DNA of 64,000 bases from Cristatella mucedo (lineage: Eukaryota; Bryozoa; Phylactolaemata; Cristatellidae): positions 186,001 through 250,000 of the forward strand of contig WPIO01000090.1 of assembly GCA_009760855.2 (NCBI GenBank). Direction: 5' to 3'. Below are positions 55,053-64,000 of this stretch, piece after piece (position 1 is the first letter of the stretch; each line of letters opens with the position of its first letter). The position numbers and the translations under genes are program-made. The notes below the pieces were generated by a model. It did no database searches, was not told where the DNA came from, and saw nothing but the letters and a program-made list of their open reading frames with translations.

Positions 55053-57690
55053 AATGATAATAATTATAATGATAATAATAACAATGCACTTGATAAAGCA
55101 CCCTCAGAGAACTCAATCTCTTTCTAGGCGCTTTACATTTGCTGCAAAGGGAAATGCAATTGAATGGTAAGTAAAATCATGCTTGAAAAACAGACACCAT
55201 AAATAATATAGTTAGGGGTGACATGCACAGGGTCAGCATGCAAATATAGTTAGTGGCAGCATGCACAGTGTCAGCATGCATAAGCACATGAAGGACGAAT
55301 CACAGGGACCAACTGTATGCTGCCCTAAATAGGTGTGTTATAAGTTGTTTTTAAATGTGGTCAGGTCAGGGGATGTTCTGACGCAGGTCGGGAGGGAGTT
55401 CCAGGCTTTGGGAGCATACGAACGAAATGCACGGTCTCCAAAGGATTTGAGGTTTGTACGAGGTATTTGTAGACTGTTGGATTCCGAAAAGCGGGTGGTA
55501 CGATGCTTGGCCTGATGGGGGAGTAGATCTGAGAGATAGGCTGGAAAAATAGAATGAAGGGACCTAAAAGTGAGTGACAAAACCTTGAAGTCAATCTGTT
55601 GCTTGACTGGTAGCCAGCACAGGTCGGCGAGAAGGGGTGTAACGTGGCAACTGAGGTGCTCACGACAGACAAGCCTAGCTGCAGAGTTTTGCACCAGCTG
55701 CAATCGCCTGACCGCACATGCTGGTAGGCCAGTAAGCAGTGAGTTGCAGAAGTCGAGACGGGATGTCACGAATGCATGGACCAACTTGGACGTGGTATCC
55801 TTATCTAAACAAGCCCGAATTTCAGCAATGTTATGGAGCTGAAAATAGGCGGATTTGACTGTGGAGCTGATATGGTCGTCTAACGAGAGGTCGCTTTGGA
55901 ATATGACACCTAGTTTTCGAGCTGATTCAACAGGAGATATGCTGGCGGAGCCTATTTTGAGAGTCAGCCTTTCCAATCTCTGAGTCACACTGGGTTTGCC
56001 CATAACTAGTAAGTTAGTTTTTTCATCGTTTAGTTTTAGAAAATTTGCTGCCCTCCATGTGCGGATGTCATCAATGCATGCAGCAAGTGAGTTGAGAGAA
56101 TTTGAGGTGCTCGAAGGCTGGGAGGGATCAAAGCAAAGGTACAACTGAGTGTCATCCGCATAGAAGGGAAAGCCTAGATTGTGCTTGGCAATCACACCAG
56201 CAAGTGAGAGAGTATAAACCGTGAAAAGAACCGGACCTAGCACGGAGCCCTGAGGTACTCCATATTTCAGAGGTACTTCAGATGATCTTTGTCCATTCAC
56301 GTCAATACTCTGGAGTCTCCCACTGAGATAGGACCTGAACCATTGCAGAGCAGTGCCAGTGACGCCCAGGTGAGATGAGAGGCGCTCTAGAAGAACTTTG
56401 TGATCGATAGTATCAAAAGCTGTCGAAAGATCGAGTAAAACAAGTAGAGACACTCTACCCATGTCTGCATTCCTAAGTAGGTCGTTGTATACCCTAAGCA
56501 ATGCTGACTCTGTGGAGTGATTAGCTCTAAAGCCAGACTGGAACTTACTAGCAAGGTATGAGGTTTCGATATATGAGTTCAGCTAGTCCGCCACGAACCG
56601 TTCCAGTGTCTTTGATAGGAATGGCAGAAGGGAGACTGGGCGGTAGTTGCTTAAGTTCTCTTGGTCTAGTGCCGCTTTCTTGAGAAGTGGCCTGACTACA
56701 GCTTTTTTGAAAGGTGCTGGGACATGACCTGAGGCTAATGACATATTAATGATGTTAGTTATGCATGGCAGCAGCAGATCAATGCAACGTAGGAGCAGGA
56801 CAGTGGGAATAGGGTCCAGAGGACTTGTTGTCTTCTTTGATTGCGATACGAACTTTAGGACTAGATCACCAGTAACCTGCTTAAATGCAGACATTGAGGT
56901 GCAGCCAGGAACCGAGGGACAACATTCTAGTGGGGAGGTTGTCATCGCAGGGATGGATTTCCTGATCTTGTCTATCTTCTGCACAAAGAATCAAGAGAAG
57001 CGATCGGCTAGATCATCACAAGGATCATCAGGTAAGGAGCTAATCTGGGAATGGTTGAGGAGATAGTTTATTGTCGACATCAGCATTTTTGGATTGTGCA
57101 TCTGTGATTCAACAATGTTTCTATAGAAGCTAGACTTGGCCTTTGCTAGGATCTATTGGTACGACCTACAGTAGTCTTCATCATTCATTCATTCATGTCG
57201 ATGGACAGTTAGTCGGGATCTTTTGTATGCTTTTTCAAGCTTTCGTTTAGTAGACCTGGCTAGTTTAATGTCTGTGGTAAACCAAAGGCGGTCTGGGCGG
57301 GGGGGGGGGGGGGGGGGCCCACAGTGCTTGTCAGAGGTGCAAACTAGTTGAGCTTGTCAGCTAGTGACCTACCAATGATGACAGATCGGAGGGAGGACTG
57401 AGCAGCTAAGGTGAAGCAGATATTCTCGCACGGACAGCATCGATGTCAAGGGTCTTGAGGTTTTTCGATTCACAGGTTATTTTAGAGGAGGATGTGGGCA
57501 CACACTGTAGATTGAATGAGATCTGCATGTGGTCAGATAGGCAGGATTTGGTAATAATTGGCGATGACAAAGTGCAATTGTATGAGAAAATCTGGTCGAG
57601 TGTGTGACCCTTGATGTGGAATTCGGTGCTGAAAGGGGCAATGGATCTTCTTGCTGATTTCATACAATCCGAGACGTCAAACGTGGATGA
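55053..57690 (-). mobile_element. CR1/L2-like LINE, best preserved RT ORF, one premature stop
   Basis: On the - strand the 5' truncated endonuclease end (KGHTLDQIFSYN, LSDHMQISFNLQ; 57,406-57,663) is followed by a degraded linker. RT N-terminal sequence lies at 56,583-56,984 (LLKKAALDQENLSNYRPVSL) and the RT core and C-terminus at 55,338-56,501, including LLDLSTAFDTIDHKVLLERL, GVPQGSVLGPVLF and FYADDTQLY. A stop at 56,583-56,585 interrupts the frame before LNSYIETSYLASKF. The 3' UTR, stem-loop and ATT-rich tail end near 55,053. Confidence 0.92.
57299..57317. repeat. Poly-G run in the LINE linker
   Basis: About 19 G in a row disrupts the element between endonuclease and RT. Length here is prone to sequencing error. 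Confidence 0.85.
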
Positions 57691-58179
57691 GATCGGTGTC
57701 GTTTGATTTGCACAGCAGAGAGCCAGCCGATGCCCAACGCCAACAGTTTATTACGACGCACGGAGCCGAAGGGCGCACGGCTCCCTTCGGCCCCTTCTCG
57801 CACTCGACTCCTGTCCTCGACCCCTCGGCTCCCCTGGTCGACCCTGATGATTCATTGACTACCACAACTGTGCACAGGCCGACCCTGATGGTGAGTGAAT
57901 CTACCATCTGTCCACCAGTGGGTTACCGGCCTGTGTCCACGCCACATCACAGGCGAACCACAGCTGTGCACTGGCCCCTCTTGGTGATGCTTCTAACAGC
58001 TGTTCACCAGCGGCTTATCAGAGGAGCCTGCATACTATAGAACTACAATATGTTCAAGGCTGGCTTCTCATTTTGCTCTCGCCTCCACGGCTACTTGCTG
58101 AAGTATGAATGTTGTCTGGTCCATCGAATCCTCATAGATCCTAGTCCTCACGGCCTTATTAAGTCACGGATGGATATAT
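57691..58179 (+). other. Non-repetitive stretch with an orphan open frame
   Basis: A 129-codon frame at 57651-58040 is Pro/Thr-rich and unrecognised; its start lies within LINE sequence. CAACAGTTTATTACGACG hints at LTR-type sequence but no second copy was found. Confidence 0.3.
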
Positions 58180-58320
58180 TGCCGAGCTCGTTTGGTCCAG
58201 TAGTTAGGCTGCTCGCCCGACCAGGTTGTGGCCGAGGTTGTGGGCTAGAGCCCGTGGCTTATGTGAAGTGCCTGAATATAGATTAAGTTTTCTTAAGACA
58301 CTGTACAAATGAATTTTATT
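58180..58320 (+). mobile_element. SINE family A, diverged
   Basis: It contains GCCGAGCTCGTTTGGTCCAG, GTGGGCTAGAGCCCGTGGC, TATGTGAAGTGCCTGAATA and ACAAATGAATTTTATT. Confidence 0.8.
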
Positions 58321-58504
58321 GTACGCAACTTTAGCATGGGCCTGCACCAGTAGCTGACCGATACCAAGACGTCCATGATGCCTAGATGGCTAGTATCACG
58401 AATAATGAGGACGTATATCACAGTCACATCCCAGAAATGCATATTTTTGTAACACTTAACGGTTGGCTTGATTTAGTGTCTAAGCCACCAATCATTTGTT
58501 AATG

Positions 58505-58533
58505 CGTTCTATACAGCATCTGTAAAGTGCCTA

Positions 58534-58599
<66 letters not shown>

Positions 58600-58640
58600 T
58601 TCAGTTCTCTGAGAGCGCTACACATATGTATTATGATATA
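58505..58640 (+). mobile_element. LINE tail carrying an (AG)n expansion
   Basis: ACAGCATCTGTAAAGTGCCT leads into (AG)n and then AAAGATTCAGTTCTCTGAGA and GCGCTACACATATGTATTAT. This is the LINE stem-loop with its AGAGA segment expanded. Confidence 0.8.
58538..58595. repeat. (AG)n microsatellite
   Basis: About 58 bp of AG, sitting exactly where other LINE tails read AAAGAGATT. Confidence 0.95.
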
Positions 58641-58789
58641 AGTAGACGTGAAGGGGTTTGTATTGCACACCTGGATGTTCCTGGACCGCGGCAATGAATG
58701 GTTTAGTGCCAAAGGAGACACTAAATACCACCTCTATACACAGCATTCATGAGAAAAATATAAAGTACTTCTCAATCTGTCACGTGGAC

Positions 58790-59040
58790 ACTATCTAGAG
58801 AGCCATTGAGAGGTTTAGAAAAGTTGACCTAACTGACTTGACATTTAAAAAAGAAGCTTAAAGCCTACTTGTCCCTCGAAGCATTTGATCTTGCCATCCG
58901 AATAGTCCGTTTGGTGCTTGAATGGTGAGTGTTATCACTAAGTAATTGTCATGCTTTTTCCAGAATATATTAAGTTCATGGAAAGAGATTTTGTTATCTT
59001 AGGGTACTTCACAAATGTTTTATTTATTATTGTCATTAAC
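58790..59040 (+). mobile_element. LINE 3' fragment, diverged
   Basis: GACTTGACATTTAAAAAAGA followed by GCTTAAAGCCTACTTGTCCC resembles the LTTFKxxLKTYL end of the ORF. GAAAGAGATTTTGTTATCTT resembles the stem-loop. Confidence 0.45.
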
Positions 59041-59289
59041 TGCAAATCCAAAAAATTCCAATTTGCAGCGCTTCTGTTAATAATTGATATATGGATCGGT
59101 CGGACTGGAGGAAGTGAAGACCTAAGCCATAAAGAATTTTAAAATGGCAGGCGACGAGTCCAACGTGCGAATCTTTCTTGGATTTTGTTACAGCGGTTTA
59201 TCCCGTTTATCCATTTCATCCTCATCCGTTTCATTCATTCGGTAGCAGTGGTTCATCCCACACTCGATAAGTATGCACATGCAATTCTA

Positions 59290-59925
59290 AAAAATAATAA
59301 TGATAATACATTTGTATAGCACCATCAGAGCAATTAATATCTTTCTAGGAACTGTAAATTTGCTGGAAACAAGCATGATCGAATGGTTATTGGTAGCATG
59401 CTCAATGATAACGAGCATAACAAGGTTAGGGGTGACATCTAAGGGTCAGCATGGAAATATGGTTAGTGGCAGAATCCCCCGTGCATAAGCAGACAAAGGA
59501 CGAATCACGTAAACCCACTAAATACTGTGATAAATAGATGCGTTTTAGCTACTGTCAAGTCAGGGGATGTGGTGACAGCAGTCGGGAGTGAGCTCTATGC
59601 TTTGGGTGCATTAGAATTAAAGGTACGGTCTCCAAAGGACTTGACGTTCGTACGAGGTATAGCTAAGCGATTTGATTCAGAAAAGATGGTGGCACAATGC
59701 CTGGCCTGATGTGTGAGTAGATTTGATAGGTAGGCTGGAGCCAGAAAATAAAGAGACCTAAAAGTGAGTGACAGTACCTTGAAGTCGATTGCTGCTTGAC
59801 TGGGAGGCCAATGCAGGTCGGGGAGAAGTGGTGTGCTATGGCAACTGCAGACGTTCACGACAGACAAGCCTAGCTGCAGAGTTGTGCATCAATTGTAAGC
59901 ACCTAATTTCGTAAGTCAATAGATC
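59290..59925 (-). mobile_element. CR1/L2-like LINE, 3' third
   Basis: The tail and 3' UTR lie at 59,290-59,540. The - strand at 59,595-59,867 encodes IDFKVLSLTFRSLYFLAPAY and NVKSFGDRTFNSNAPKA. It is broken further upstream. Confidence 0.8.
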
Positions 59926-59929
59926 AACA

Positions 59930-59998
59930 AGCAGCAAGGTGATAGCTGTCAAGGCTCTTCTGCCATTATACAAAAGAGGCTCAGCTAGTATTTTTTTC
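59930..59998 (+). mobile_element. SINE family B, tail only
   Basis: GGTGATAGCTGTCAAGGCTC, TTCTGCCATTATACAAAAGA and CAGCTAGTATTTTTTT correspond to the last 65 bp of the family. Confidence 0.6.
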
Positions 59999-60436
59999 TG
60001 AAGCACCCTGACAGCCCCCCCCCGTCATGAGATAACTCCCGACAGCCTCTGGAAGAACGGTTTCTCTTCGGTAGGTGGCTTAAAGTTATGTGCATTACAG
60101 AAGAATCCAACATACAGCCCTTCAGAGCTAGCTGCTAAAGTCTGAGCCTTGCCCTCCAGGCTTCATTCTCTCCTGTGGTTTGTACATATATTAATTAAGC
60201 AGTAGCCTCGATGGTGGCTCCCGCTAGGCCACGTGTTAACCTGCCTGGCGTGGCATCACTGTTATTATCATCACTGCCCATGACTGGTGCCGATCGATTC
60301 CAAGCAGAAGTGGGCCAGCTGTTTTGTATCCAACAGCTGCTCGAGCTGTCCATCAGTCGTCGCTGGGGGGGGGGCTAGGAAAGGGCAGCACGAGTCCAAA
60401 CACCCTACATGCTACGGCACTACCGCCACTGAGAGT
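59999..60436. other. No feature seen
   Basis: Short C and G homopolymers at 60,017 and 60,366 only; no gene or repeat family is evident. Confidence 0.4.
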
Positions 60437-60592
60437 TAGCTGATTCAACAGCCTCATTTCTATAGCTGCAGACGACCTTTAACGGCTGTCATCGCTGCTT
60501 GCAGTAGCCAATAAAGGATCGCCCACTGCAGGATTCGAGCCCATGACATCGGCGGTGATGAGCAAGCCCCTTATCTCCTCGGCTGATCGAGT
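60437..60592 (-). mobile_element. SINE family B
   Basis: The - strand has GATAAGGGGCTTGCTCATC, GGGCTCGAATCCTGCAGTGG, GCGATCCTTTATTGGC and AGGCTGTTGAATCAGCTAAC. Confidence 0.78.
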
Positions 60593-60888
60593 AGCACTGG
60601 TCTGTCTAGTGACCGACGAGGAAAATAGCTGCTAAGAGTCTGGCAAAAGGAAGGGGACGGCGCTAGTGACCGCCCCGGCCTGCTCCTGGCACACATGCGA
60701 GCCAGCGCTAGTGCTGACGGCTGGGATTGCTCGAGCGCCTTGTGCCTGGCGATCCAGGGAACTACTGTGTAGGCTTGGGCTTCTGCCATGGTGCTTCTGC
60801 CATGCTGATGGTCACCGGAAACCAGCGAAGCTCAGATACAACGATGCCCACGTGGATGCACCGAAGAAGGCAGCTCGACGAGCGAGGT

Positions 60889-61130
60889 GACATTCACAGG
60901 GTCAGCATGCAAATATGTGTGTGCTAGTGGCAGAATCCCCAGTGCATAAGCACACAATGGACGAATCACGTGGATCCACTAAAGGCTGTGATAAACAGAT
61001 GCGTTTTAGCTACTGTCGTCAAGTCAGGGGATGTGGTGACGCCAGTCGGGAGTGAGCTCTATGCTTCGGGAGAATATGGACTAAAGGCACGGTCTCAAAA
61101 GGATTAGACGTTCGTACGAGGTGTAGCTAT
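60889..61130 (-). mobile_element. CR1/L2-like LINE, 3' UTR and ORF end
   Basis: It contains GTCAGCATGCAAATATG, CAATGGACGAATCACGTGGA and GGGGATGTGGTGACGCCAGT, shared with 59,450-59,590. The tail itself is missing. Confidence 0.75.
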
Positions 61131-61189
61131 TGCCTTTTGACCGGGATCTGCAACAAGTGAAACTGCCAGTTGGCTCCATAAAGTGAAGG

Positions 61190-61275
61190 AAATCAAGGCT
61201 CGCCCTCTGCATCTGACTCGAACTGACGACCTGAGACGTGAAGAGCTAGCACCCTACCCCTAGGCAATCATGGCC
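61190..61275 (-). repeat. tRNA-like sequence, probably a third SINE family
   Basis: On the - strand GGGCCATGATTGCCTAGGGG resembles an A box region (TGATTGCCTAGGGGTAGGG). GTCAGTTCGAGTCAGATGC contains a B box (AGTTCGAGTC) at the usual distance. There is no acceptor stem closure, so it is not a functional tRNA gene. Confidence 0.45.
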
Positions 61276-61569
61276 CAGTAATTACAAGGTCCGATGATGA
61301 CTCCTGTCACATCGGTGGGTGTATCTGGCTACAGCTGATTTAGCATGTGCACTCAGGTACTCGGGAGCTCGTAGCCTAAGGCTCGAGGCCTAACGGACTG
61401 CACCCCGACTTACAACGTGGCGTGGAGGCATCAGTATTTGCAGTATCATGGTCTTTCGTGGAATTAGAAGATCTGGCTAGCTTGTTATGACTTTCCATCT
61501 CATCTGCTTGATCTTACCAGATTACGAACATTACAACATTGTCCACTTTTTCAAGGCGGTGTACCTGCC

Positions 61570-62235
61570 TCCGTATTTTAAGGTTTGCATGTGAAGTGCG
61601 ATTGCCCAAGATTAACACGCAACAGTAGCGAGTATACTTCGGCGGATACGTATGACAAGCGACTTCCAGCCGACGCGATAACAAGCTTACAGTATCTCGA
61701 GCTCAGTGCTAAGACTCGTCGACCTGCCGACCGTTGCTCCAAGAGAGCTACTGCGGTTAGGTACATGCGTTATATAGTAGCTAGGCCATAAGTCAGACAA
61801 TAATCACTTTCGTGCATAGTTATACGTCGTGCTGCTCACAAGCCTTGGCTTATCGGGGCTATTTCACAAGCTCGCCGAGCTGGTTTGGTCTAGCGGTTAA
61901 GGTGCTCGCTCCGACCGAGGTCTGACTGAGGTCGTGGGCTCGAGCCCCGAGGCATATGTGAAGCGCCTGAATAGAGATTAAGTTCTCTTGGGGCGCTATA
62001 AAAATGAATTATAAATGAATTATTTATTTATTTTAAGCTCTAATTCAGCGTCTAGCTCACACTTCGTAATCTAGGTTCAGCTGCCAAGCTTATCGCATAT
62101 AATCGCGGGGCATTACAGTTGTTACTGCAGCGATATCCGGTTAGCTTCGGATACGCTATCCGTTCTTTTAATATTCCCGCTTACGTAAGAGTAGCAGCGT
62201 TTACCTTGCTCTGTAAAACTAAAAAGATGTCACAC
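61570..62235 (+). repeat. Unclassified old repeat, second copy, interrupted by a SINE
   Basis: About 61,720-61,865 and 62,035-62,160 correspond to pieces at 53.15-53.28, 54.42-54.45, 54.85 and 54.94-55.05 kb. A SINE A sits at the join. Weaker similarity (GCAGCGTTTAC and nearby) links 62,120-62,225 with about 52,170-52,290. Confidence 0.45.
61873..62032 (+). mobile_element. SINE family A, consensus-like
   Basis: It is nearly identical to the copy at 52,742 through GCCGAGCTGGTTTGGTCTAG, GGGCTCGAGCCCCGAGGCAT and the LINE-like tail. It ends in ATTATTTATTTATTTT, suggesting recent activity. Confidence 0.92.
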
Positions 62236-62345
62236 TGGCTTTAGCGGCGATATCACTCAATGGAATATCAGTGCAAGTAGTACCTAGTTGATCACTAAAT
62301 TTTTTTAAAGACGTCATTTGCACAAAAAAGTCTATAATAGTAACG

Positions 62346-62451
<106 letters not shown>

Positions 62452-63292
62452 CCTACTATGGATTTGCGAGAGTTCTCTTTGCTTTCAAAACCGCTAGACA
62501 ACGCGCGGTGTATTAGGGCAGTTAGTCGAGGCGGAAGTGTCACTCGATGCAGGCGGAGATCCGAGTGAGACGGAACAGCATGACTCCTAAGAGCGTCCGA
62601 CAGTATTAGACTGAGCTTCGACAGCGTTTGGTACGCTTGACTGCTCTTGTCGAGCTCCATAATTAAACGGAAAGATTCGAAGCGGTGGAAAAGTTGCACG
62701 CATACAACGTTCTCTTGAAATAAGTATGCGAACGTGGATTGCGTGACCATCTTTAGTAAAGCCTACTCAGTTTGGTGATTATATCAGGTATCAATGGCAC
62801 ATTTGTATCGTATAAAAGATACAATTACGATAGCTCCCTGGTGGATTCTAGTCCCAACATGGCGAACTTCCGCCAACGATCGCCCCTGTATCTTATATCA
62901 GCGTGAAAGCAATTAGCGTCTCTTGCTGCCAGGTGAGTTTGTTGACGGAGCAGTGCCAGGTTCAGGTGCATCGGCTTTGGATTGAAAGCCGGGAGCACTA
63001 TCCCGTAGGCTGCTTTGACTGCTTGAATACCCGGAAGGATACTGATGACTATGCTTTTCCTTATCGAAATAAAATGAAATCAGGAATAAATAAGCAATCA
63101 ATTCTAGAAGATACCTGGAATGGACGGAGATACCTGCATCGGGGAGCCTTTCACTGCTGCCGACAATCGTACTTACGGGCGAGTCGTTGCCTCCCGAGGT
63201 TGGCTCGAGTCTTGGGGTGGGGAAGTTTGAGTCGCGCTCTTTTTTCCCAGACCTGCACTTTCCCGGATGCGCTTTTCCGCAGCTCTTCTTTT

Positions 63293-63369
<77 letters not shown>
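63293..63369. repeat. (TG)n microsatellite
   Basis: About 77 bp uninterrupted. Confidence 0.97.
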
Positions 63370-63372
<3 letters not shown>

Positions 63373-63596
63373 CGAGCGCGATCGAGTGTACTTGCAATAA
63401 AATAGGTACGCCGCGACCGGCTGAGCTGCCTGCTCCGTCCTTGCCAGCTTCATGATTGGCTTTCTTAGCTGCCACCGACAGCAGCTTCCTTCGCCTGCAC
63501 TCGCAGCTGGCACGAGATTCAAGATTGCGAGATTCAAGATGCAAGATTCATGCGAGATTCAAGACGCTCCAGAAGGACTTCGTGATCAGTGGCATC

Positions 63597-63765
63597 AAGA
63601 GCCGCGACGGCACACTAGGTAAGGTGGTTGCTTTATCGTGGGTTCGATTCCTTCGGTGGACGATTCTTTATCACCACTGCAAGCGGTGGTGATAGCCGTA
63701 TAGGCCCTTCTGTCGCTACACGAATGATGCTGTTTAATCAGCTAGAATTTATTTTATTTTTAAAG
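63597..63765 (+). mobile_element. SINE family B with deleted anticodon-arm palindrome
   Basis: It reads GAGCCGCGACGGCACACTAG and GTAAGGTGGTTGCTTTATCG, then directly TGGGTTCGATTCC; the CACGACCTCG half of the inverted repeat is missing. The tail AATCAGCTAGAATTTATTTT is intact. Confidence 0.85.
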
Positions 63766-64000
63766 CTTCCGAAAGATCAAGCAGGAAAAGCAGAGAGACT
63801 TTACTCGAATCTGCATTCATGAGAAGGTCGTCGTTATACGCCCGAAGCGATGCTTACTCTATAGAGTGTTTAGCTCTGAACCCAGACTGAAACTTACTTG
63901 CTAGGTTCGAGATCATTAGTTATGCAGGGTAGCAGCAGGTCTAAGCATTGTAGAAGTAAGACAATGACTAATACGGTCTAGAGAACTAGTAGTGTTCTTT
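63766..64000 (-). mobile_element. CR1/L2-like LINE, RT N-terminal fragment running off the window
   Basis: The - strand reads through FQSGFRAKHSIES-like and CITNxI-like regions of the RT ORF. The SINE B copy abuts its left end. Confidence 0.7.

Noticed and set aside
57651-58040. Possible gene with a Pro/Thr-rich 129-residue product
   Set aside because: The start lies inside LINE sequence, and there are no splice signals, no recognisable motif and no second exon.

Overview
The window is animal (metazoan, invertebrate) nuclear DNA. The evidence is GT-AG introns of kilobase length, a complete A20/AN1 zinc-finger gene of the ZFAND5/ZFAND6 type, many 5'-truncated CR1/L2-like LINEs ending in (ATT)n, at least two tRNA-derived SINE families, a Ty3/Gypsy LTR remnant with an initiator-Met tRNA primer site, and long di- and trinucleotide microsatellites. 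Nothing in the sequence lets me name the phylum; a marine invertebrate is a guess.

Region 1 (about 1-42,900, + strand) is one large gene that enters the window already in progress. Fourteen exons can be chained by splice sites and matching intron phases (684-942, 2639-3564, 5630-5773, 8781-8978, 11888-12900, 13845-14042, 16911-17026, 21992-22065, 24900-25069, 30864-31045, 31303-31550, 35447-35635, 41232-41346, 42753-42888). They encode about 1,320 residues: at least six tandem lamin-tail-like (LTD) domains, a cysteine-containing membrane-proximal region, one transmembrane helix and a 52-residue cytoplasmic tail ending in apparent sorting motifs (acidic cluster, NPF, YxxPhi). The N-terminus and any signal peptide lie upstream. 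I do not recognise this architecture as a described receptor; it is the main discovery candidate.

Region 2 (about 42,900-53,000) holds the convergent ZFAND5/6-like gene on the - strand. It has two coding exons (50971-51421 and 50620-50768), 199 residues, both zinc fingers intact, a 202-bp intron, and a CpG-rich 5' flank at 51.7-52.7 kb. The space between the two genes holds a rearranged LINE and old LINE debris.

Region 3 (about 53,000-64,000) is repeat-dominated: the two best LINE copies, several SINEs, microsatellites and an unclassified older repeat present twice. I found no supported host gene there.

The introns of gene 1 are packed with the same repeats. SINE family A shares its 3' end, including a stem-loop, with the LINE tail, implying mobilisation by that LINE. 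SINE family B has a different tail. Two imperfect hairpins (41881-41998 and 44162-44237) have precursor-miRNA-like geometry and match no repeat family seen here. All exon calls come from reading by eye; transcript data would settle them.
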